A DNA stretch of 64,000 bases from Candidatus Aminicenantota bacterium (GTDB taxonomy: Bacteria > Acidobacteriota > Aminicenantia > Aminicenantales > Aminicenantaceae). This document shows positions 58,606 through 64,000 of this stretch, piece after piece (the stretch's first letter is position 1; each line of letters begins with the position of its first letter). A model generated the notes under the pieces. It saw only the letters and a list, made by a program, of their open reading frames with translations, ran no database searches and was not told the origin of the DNA. The translations under genes and the position numbers were made by a program. The stretch spans positions 1 to 64,000 of the forward strand of contig JAFGMO010000082.1 in assembly GCA_016927475.1 (NCBI GenBank), in the 5' to 3' direction.

Positions 58606-60189
58606 ATGACTGAAGAAAAAAAGAACGAAAACAAAGAAAAAGAGGTCAGCACCGGGCGGAGAGATATCCTCAAATCCCTGGCCACACTTCCTGTCTTTGG
58701 GGCCTTTTTTTACGGCCTTTATAAAAAGAGGCAGGCTGACAATTTCAAAAAGAATAGTATTTTATCCGAGCTTGGATTGGGAGAAAAAGCGCCCGAGGTG
58801 CTTCCCAAGACCACGTTCAACAAAGCCGGAGATCTCATCCGCTTGGGTATTATCGGGTATGGCGGCCGGGGGGAATATCTGGTTCAGGCTGTAGGTTTCG
58901 CCCATCCTGATATTTGCGATCTTTCCGGTGAAGACAAAGATGAAATAAAAAGGCGCAAACAGCGCTTGGAAAATTTTCTCGGGCAGGAAGATCTGAATGT
59001 TGCTCTAGCCGGTGTTTGTGACGTATTTGATGTTCGGGCGGAGAGGGGTTTGGCGGCATCCCGGAATGAAACACGGCCGGGAGCTAAGGGGCTCCCGGAA
59101 GCCCGTCGATATCACCGATACCAGGATATGCTGGCCAGTGACGAGATCGACGCAGTGATTATCGCCACCCCGGACCATTGGCATGCTCAAATGACCATCG
59201 ATGCCGTCAATGCCGGGAAACATGTCTACTGCGAAAAGTGTATTACAAGGACCGAAGAAGAAGTCCACCGGGTTGTGGAGACCGTCAAAAACAGCAATAT
59301 CACATTCCAGCTTGGCCATCAGAACCCTCAGCAGAAGACGTTTAACAAGGCTAAGGAGATCATAGATAAGAAGATTTTGGGGAAGATTAATCTTGTCGAG
59401 ACAACTACCAACCGGAATACACCGACAGGAGCCTGGGTTTATGAAATTCATGAAAAGGGAAATCCGAGAACCATCGATTGGGATCAATTCCAGGGACCGG
59501 CCCCGCACCGCGTTCCGTTCAGCCTGGAGCGATTTTTCCGCTGGCGGTGCTGGTTCGATTACGGGACGGGACTTTCCGGAGATCTCTTTTCCCATGAATA
59601 TGACGCTGTCAACCAGATATTAAATATCGGGATTCCGAAAACCGTTACGGCTTCAGGCGGCATCTATTACTTCAAGGATGGGAGGGATGTTCCCGATACT
59701 TTTCAGGTCGTCTGTGAATATCCGGACCGGAACCTGACCTTGATTTATTCGGCCACCCTTGCCAACAGCAGAAGCCGAGGACGGATTTTCATGGGGCATG
59801 ATGCTTCCATGGAAGTAGGAGGAAGCCTGACGGTCACGGCCGACCGGAACTCATCGCGTTTTAAGGATAAGATAGAGAAAAGTATCATTGATACTTCTCT
59901 TCCCCTTTTCACCTACCGGCCGGGTTCAGAGGGAATTGATGCCATCACTTCGGCGACGGAGAAATATTTTGCCACAAAGGGGCTGATGTATACCTACCGG
60001 GGGGGAAAGGTTGTTGATTTGACCCATCTCCATGTGAAAGAATGGATCGACTGTATTCGCTCCGGTCAAAAACCCAGCTGTGGTATCGAGCGTGGACTGC
60101 AGGAAGGCATTACCTGCCACATGGCGACCAAGTCTTTTCTGGAAGGGAGAAAAGTCGAATGGGATCCTGTTCTAAAGAGGATCGTCTGA
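58606..60189 (+). CDS. Gfo/Idh/MocA oxidoreductase with Tat-type anchor
   Basis: This protein has 527 residues. The N-terminal ~45 residues carry STGRRDILKSLATLPVFGAFFYG, a twin-arginine type signal or anchor, so it is probably periplasmic. A Rossmann domain follows (LGIIGYGGRGEYLVQAVG), then ATPDHWHAQMTIDAVNAGKHVYCEKCITRTEEE with the catalytic-region EKC where many have EKP. The C-terminal domain includes GDLFSHEYDAVNQIL. NAD(P) is the cofactor. The substrate is a sugar or glycoside, not determined. It is followed by the MFS transporter. Confidence 0.85.
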   Translation: MTEEKKNENKEKEVSTGRRDILKSLATLPVFGAFFYGLYKKRQADNFKKNSILSELGLGEKAPEVLPKTTFNKAGDLIRLGIIGYGGRGEYLVQAVGFAHPDICDLSGEDKDEIKRRKQRLENFLGQEDLNVALAGVCDVFDVRAERGLAASRNETRPGAKGLPEARRYHRYQDMLASDEIDAVIIATPDHWHAQMTIDAVNAGKHVYCEKCITRTEEEVHRVVETVKNSNITFQLGHQNPQQKTFNKAKEIIDKKILGKINLVETTTNRNTPTGAWVYEIHEKGNPRTIDWDQFQGPAPHRVPFSLERFFRWRCWFDYGTGLSGDLFSHEYDAVNQILNIGIPKTVTASGGIYYFKDGRDVPDTFQVVCEYPDRNLTLIYSATLANSRSRGRIFMGHDASMEVGGSLTVTADRNSSRFKDKIEKSIIDTSLPLFTYRPGSEGIDAITSATEKYFATKGLMYTYRGGKVVDLTHLHVKEWIDCIRSGQKPSCGIERGLQEGITCHMATKSFLEGRKVEWDPVLKRIV

Positions 60190-60225
60190 TTCCCAAAACT
60201 GGGATTCCATTTTTTGGAGGATCAA

Positions 60226-61446
60226 ATGAGCGTTAGGTTTCGTCTCGGAATGATGATGTTTTTGCAGTACGCCATTTGGGGAGCCTGGGCTCCCATCCTT
60301 TCGGATTACCTGATGAACACGTTGAATTTCAGCGGGATTCAGGTAGGCATGGTCTACAGTCTTCTTCCTCTGGCGACCATTATCGCTCCCTTCATCGGAG
60401 GGCAGATAGCTGACCGCTATTTTTCCAGTGAAAAATTCGTGGCGATTCTGCAAATAACCGGAGGGGGGCTTTTGATAGGAATCTCGACCGTTACCGACTA
60501 TTCACTCATGGTCTGGTTGATGCTGTTTTACTGCATTCTTTATGCTCCTACTCTGGCCTTGACGAATTCCATTGCTTTTATCAACTTAAAAAATTCTGAA
60601 AAGGAGTTTGGAGAGATCCGTGTCTGGGGGACCATCGGCTGGATCGCCGCGGGTTATGTGCTTTTCCTGTGGAGGCTTGTTTCGAGGTCAGCCGAAGGGC
60701 TGGCTTACAGCGGAGACACTCTTTTGCTGGCAGGAATTTTTTCCTTGATTATGGGGCTATTCGCTTTCCGCCTGCCTCATACGCCCCCCCAAAAAGAGGG
60801 GACCAAACCCTGGGCTTTCCTGGAAGCCATCAAAATGATGAAGGAGAAAAATTTTCTGGTTTTCATCATCATCTCTTTTGTTGTCGCTACGGAGTTGATG
60901 TTTTATTATGTGCTGACGGCGCCCTTCTTGACCTCGAAAACGATCGGGATTTCCAGCACCTATCTTCCCTGGGTCATGACCATTGCCCAGGTTGCCGAAA
61001 TTTTTGTTATGGCCTTCCTGCTCCCCTATTTCATTACCCGGATCGGGATTCGTAAAGTCCTTGTAATCGGTGTTTTGGCCTGGCCGCTCCGTTATGTCAT
61101 TTTTGCTCTGGGGAAACCTTCCTGGCTGGTTGTCGCTTCCCTTTCTCTTCATGGTTTTTGTTTTGTCTTCTTTTTCGCCGCCGCTTTTATTTATGTGGAT
61201 ATGGTAGCACCCCGCGATATCCGCCATTCGGCCCAAAGCTTGATCACCCTGGTTACTTATGGTATCGGGAACTACATTGGGAGCTTGTTTGCCGGGAAGG
61301 TGCAGGATTATTTCACAACAGCCGGGGAGACGAACTGGACTGGTGTATTCCTTGTTCCTTGTGTTTTGACCATCCTCTGTGCCCTTGCCTTCCTTCTCTT
61401 TTTCAAAGATATCAAGAAGCAAAAGGATATCGGCGCAGAGGCGTAG
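60226..61446 (+). CDS. MFS transporter of the nucleoside/sugar permease type
   Basis: This protein has 406 residues and about twelve helices. It starts MSVRFRLGMMMFLQYAIWGAWAP and includes SGIQVGMVYSLLPLATIIAPFIGGQIADRYF and EKEFGEIRVWGTIGWIAAGYV, which match the NupG/XapB-like nucleoside:H+ symporter group. The start ATG 60226 has GGAGGATCAA before it; the track uses a TTG. In this cluster it could import the product of the extracellular oxidation. Confidence 0.85.
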   Translation: MSVRFRLGMMMFLQYAIWGAWAPILSDYLMNTLNFSGIQVGMVYSLLPLATIIAPFIGGQIADRYFSSEKFVAILQITGGGLLIGISTVTDYSLMVWLMLFYCILYAPTLALTNSIAFINLKNSEKEFGEIRVWGTIGWIAAGYVLFLWRLVSRSAEGLAYSGDTLLLAGIFSLIMGLFAFRLPHTPPQKEGTKPWAFLEAIKMMKEKNFLVFIIISFVVATELMFYYVLTAPFLTSKTIGISSTYLPWVMTIAQVAEIFVMAFLLPYFITRIGIRKVLVIGVLAWPLRYVIFALGKPSWLVVASLSLHGFCFVFFFAAAFIYVDMVAPRDIRHSAQSLITLVTYGIGNYIGSLFAGKVQDYFTTAGETNWTGVFLVPCVLTILCALAFLLFFKDIKKQKDIGAEA

Positions 61447-61523
61447 ACAAAGGCTACCGGGAAAACAAGACATTGCTGAATGGCTCTTTTCTGATCTATT
61501 GTTTTTCGTAAAGGAGGTTCTGC

Positions 61524-62777
61524 ATGTGTGAAAACAGATTGGGTGTCGGTCTTATCGGCGGAGGATTCATCGCCGGATTTCATATACGCTCCTGGCTGGG
61601 TGTCAGGGATGCGGATATCCTGGGCATCGTCAGCCGGACGGAAAAATCGGCCGAAGAAGCGGCCGCTTTGGCCAACCGGCTGAATGTCGGCGAAGCCCGC
61701 CCCTATAAGAGCATCACGGAAATGATTGCTGATCCGGAGATAAATGCTTTGTGGATTTTGGCCCCCAATTTCACCCGCCTTGAGGTCATGGAGGAGATCG
61801 TCTCAGCCCTTAAAAAGGGAAAAGGGGAACTGGTCGGAGTGGCCTGCGAAAAACCCCTGGGACGCAATGTCAAAGAAGCCCGAAGGATGCTGGAACTCGT
61901 TCAGGAGGCAGGGATTCTGGATGGGTATCTTGAAAACCAGGTTTTTGCTCCGGCGGTCGTTCGGGGAAAGGACATCGTCTGGACACGAGGGGCGGCCATA
62001 TCCGGGCGTCCTTACCTGGCCCGGGCTGCTGAGGAACACAGCGGACCTCACATGCCCTGGTTCTGGGAAGGAAAACTTCAGGGAGGAGGCGTTCTCAACG
62101 ATATGATGTGTCACTCCGTGGAGGAAGCCCGTTTCATGCTGACACCACCGGGGGCCGACCGGAATATTCTCACCCCTCTTACGGTAACGGCCTACGCCGA
62201 CTGTCTCAAATGGCAGGACCCGGCTTATGCCGATATCCTGAAAAAAAACAGCCGGGGAAAGACGGATTATACAACACGGCCGGCCGAGGATTTTGCCCGG
62301 TCCCTCATCGAATACAGGGATGAGAAAGGTCGAAAGCTTGTCGTCGAGACGACGACTTCCTGGTGTTATGTCGGGGCCGGACTTCGGTTGACCATGGAAC
62401 TCCTGGGGCCGGAATATTCTTTGGCCATCAACACTCTTGATTCAGGGCTCAAGGTTTTTTTCAGCCGGAATGTGCGCGGCAAGGCCGGAGAAGATCTTGT
62501 CGAAAAACAGAATGCGGAGATGGGATTGATGCCGGTGGTAGGTTCTGAAGAAACCGAATACGGGTATATTGAGGAAAACCGCCACATGGTTCAATCGTTT
62601 TTAGCCGGCCAAAGGCCCCGCGAAAATTTTAGCGACGGAGTCAATGTCACCGAGCTTTTGATGACGGCCTATAAAAGCGCCGAGGAAGGAAAAACAATCG
62701 CCTTTTCTCCGCCCGGTCTGGAGGATTATGTGCCGGCCGTAGCCAGAGGAGAGTGGAATCCGCGGACCGGCGATTGA
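61524..62777 (+). CDS. Gfo/Idh/MocA oxidoreductase, second copy
   Basis: This protein has 417 residues and no export signal, so it is cytoplasmic. The Rossmann motif is VGLIGGGFIAGFHIRSWLGV. The catalytic-region motif is VACEKPLGRNVKEARRML. The later LGPEYSLAINTLDSG and GEETEYGYIEENRH-like (VGSEETEYGYIEENRHM) support the family. It is a distant paralogue of the exported enzyme at 58.6 kb, suggesting paired outside/inside oxidation or reduction steps. AAGGAGG precedes the start. Confidence 0.88.
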   Translation: MCENRLGVGLIGGGFIAGFHIRSWLGVRDADILGIVSRTEKSAEEAAALANRLNVGEARPYKSITEMIADPEINALWILAPNFTRLEVMEEIVSALKKGKGELVGVACEKPLGRNVKEARRMLELVQEAGILDGYLENQVFAPAVVRGKDIVWTRGAAISGRPYLARAAEEHSGPHMPWFWEGKLQGGGVLNDMMCHSVEEARFMLTPPGADRNILTPLTVTAYADCLKWQDPAYADILKKNSRGKTDYTTRPAEDFARSLIEYRDEKGRKLVVETTTSWCYVGAGLRLTMELLGPEYSLAINTLDSGLKVFFSRNVRGKAGEDLVEKQNAEMGLMPVVGSEETEYGYIEENRHMVQSFLAGQRPRENFSDGVNVTELLMTAYKSAEEGKTIAFSPPGLEDYVPAVARGEWNPRTGD

Positions 62778-62830
62778 GCCGGCGGTAAGAAGAGGCGATG
62801 ATGAATAGACCATGACAAGGAGAAGGTCAA

Positions 62831-64000
62831 ATGATAGAAAAATACATCAAATATGGTCTCATCCTTTTATTGATTATGGGTACAGCAGTTTCTGCGGCCG
62901 GGGATAAAAATGGCTTACGGATGACCGCAAATGGTGATGCGGAGAGGGAAGTTCGCATCAAAAAGTTCCCCATTGCCGTCCAGTGCTGGACCTATAGAAA
63001 ATTCAGTTTTTTTGAAACTCTAGACCGGGTCAAAGCTCTGGGAATGGAATACCTTCAACCCTATCCCGGGCAGAAATTGGGCGGAAAATATGAGGAGATC
63101 GTATTCGACCACCATTTGAGCGAGGATGTTATAAAGGAAATCCAGCAGAAGCTTCGCGAAACCGGTATCCGCCTTGTCGCATACGGCGTCGACGGAATTG
63201 AAAATGAAAAAAAGAGCATGGAGCAGGTTTTTTCGTTTGCCCGGAAACTGGGCATTCGAACGGTCGTGACCGAGCCGAAATTTGACGATTATGCTCTTCT
63301 TGACCGAATGGCCCGGGAATTCGGGGTGGACATCGCCATCCACAATCATCCCCAACCCACAAAGTATTCACAACCCGAAGTGGTCCTGGAGCATGTTCAA
63401 AAATTCGGGCCCCATGTGGGGGTATGCGCCGACACTGGTCACTGGATGCGCACAGGCAGGGTTCCGGTTAAGGCCCTGCGGCTTCTGGAGGGACGGATAC
63501 TGGATGTTCATCTCAAAGACCTGGACGCTTTTGGAAGGAAAGAAGCCGAGGATGTTCCCTTCGGACAAGGGGAAGCCGATATTCGAAGCATTTTAGCCGA
63601 ACTGACGCGGCAGAATTACGCCGGTTATCTGACCATCGAACATGAAAAAGAGGACGACGCTTTAAATCCCGAGCCGGCCATTCGGAAAGGGTTGGAATAT
63701 ATTCGAAGCATTACCTATTATGACGACTATGAGGAAATTTTGTCTTCTTACAACGGGATGTATTCCAAACACGGCTGGAATCATTACGGACCGGGGACCT
63801 TCGAGTTGAATGAAAGGACAGGGGTTCTCAAGTCTTTCGGAGGGATGGGGCTTTTATGGTACGCCAAAAAAAAATGCAAGGATTTTATTCTTGAACTCGA
63901 TTTCAAATGCGGGAAAAAAAACACCAATTCCGGCGTGTTCCTTAGGGTTCCTGAAGTGCCCACAAGCGATGACTATATCTATCATTCTTTCGAGATACAG
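62831..64000 (+). CDS. Exported TIM-barrel sugar isomerase/epimerase fused to DUF1080 (3' end beyond window)
   Basis: The frame is open from ATG 62831 to the edge (390 codons). It begins with a signal peptide (KYGLILLLIMGTAVSAAG). Residues ~45-290 are a xylose-isomerase-like TIM barrel: PIAVQCWTYRKFSFFETLDRVKALGMEY, IAIHNHPQPTKYS, VGVCADTGHWMRTG and LDVHLKDLDAFG, with metal-binding H, D and E residues. From ~300 a DUF1080 (3-keto-disaccharide hydrolase) domain begins, LSSYNGMYSKHGWNHYG...GVFLRVPE. This fusion fits 3-keto-glycoside cleavage. AAGGAGAAGGTC precedes the start. Confidence 0.82.
   Translation, partial: MIEKYIKYGLILLLIMGTAVSAAGDKNGLRMTANGDAEREVRIKKFPIAVQCWTYRKFSFFETLDRVKALGMEYLQPYPGQKLGGKYEEIVFDHHLSEDVIKEIQQKLRETGIRLVAYGVDGIENEKKSMEQVFSFARKLGIRTVVTEPKFDDYALLDRMAREFGVDIAIHNHPQPTKYSQPEVVLEHVQKFGPHVGVCADTGHWMRTGRVPVKALRLLEGRILDVHLKDLDAFGRKEAEDVPFGQGEADIRSILAELTRQNYAGYLTIEHEKEDDALNPEPAIRKGLEYIRSITYYDDYEEILSSYNGMYSKHGWNHYGPGTFELNERTGVLKSFGGMGLLWYAKKKCKDFILELDFKCGKKNTNSGVFLRVPEVPTSDDYIYHSFEIQ

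Noticed and set aside
1-64000. CRISPR array or prophage
   Set aside because: No regularly spaced repeat-spacer pattern and no phage structural genes were seen.

Overview
This 64 kb window reads as chromosome from a Gram-negative, probably anaerobic bacterium of moderate GC. Evidence for an outer membrane is strong: LolA- and LolB-like proteins, an Mla-type MCE transporter, LPS heptose genes (GmhB, WaaF-like), OmpA-like proteins and a large protein with a predicted barrel. Anaerobic or respiratory energy metabolism is suggested by a complete Rnf operon, ApbE and EtfAB. A PadR regulator paired with an ABC permease carrying an N-terminal prefix domain, together with charged tails on ribosomal proteins, recalls Acidobacteriota or Candidatus Aminicenantes. 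That placement is inference; no 16S gene is present.

Layout. 1-2.7 kb: truncated MacB/FtsX-type permease and its PadR regulator with paired operator-like repeats. 2.7-6.3 kb: accessory strip with secreted proteins, a MITE, an attC-like hairpin, an AT-rich ZIP transporter and a decapitated PIN toxin. 6.3-12.3 kb: etfAB and the yceD-rpmF-plsX-fabG-acpP-fabF block (no fabH or fabD), flanked by an inverted pair of ~73-bp repeats. 12.9-16.7 kb: polA and a GNAT-like gene. 16.8-23 kb: rnfCDGEAB, rseC and a NusG-domain-II protein. 23-25.6 kb: dnaN-dnaA with DnaA boxes, a likely origin region. 25.6-36.9 kb: cell-envelope genes, rpmB, rel, LPS genes, a Memo-AMMECR1 fusion and lolA. 37-51 kb: a long plus-strand housekeeping run (lolB-like, ispE, tRNA-Gln, prs, rplY, pth, rpsF, rpsR, rplI, dnaB, mlaE, mlaF, mlaD-like, radA, PIN-TRAM, ispD, ispF). 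51-55 kb: a two-component-like periplasmic propeller/GGDEF sensor and three very small ORFs, one behind a consensus sigma-54 promoter. 55-58 kb: gltX and apbE. 58-64 kb: DoxX, two Gfo/Idh/MocA oxidoreductases, an MFS transporter and a TIM-barrel/DUF1080 fusion, plausibly a glycoside 3-oxidation catabolic cluster.

The most unusual signals are: (1) a family of TA-flanked miniature inverted-repeat elements sharing AACCTG...CAGGTT ends, one copy of which supplies both the stop codon of the upstream gene and the start codon of ispE; (2) a paralogous pair of unrecognised tiny membrane peptides with a sigma-54 promoter; (3) a single attC-like hairpin behind an AT-rich metal-transporter gene. ORF-track lines not listed here were judged to be shadows.
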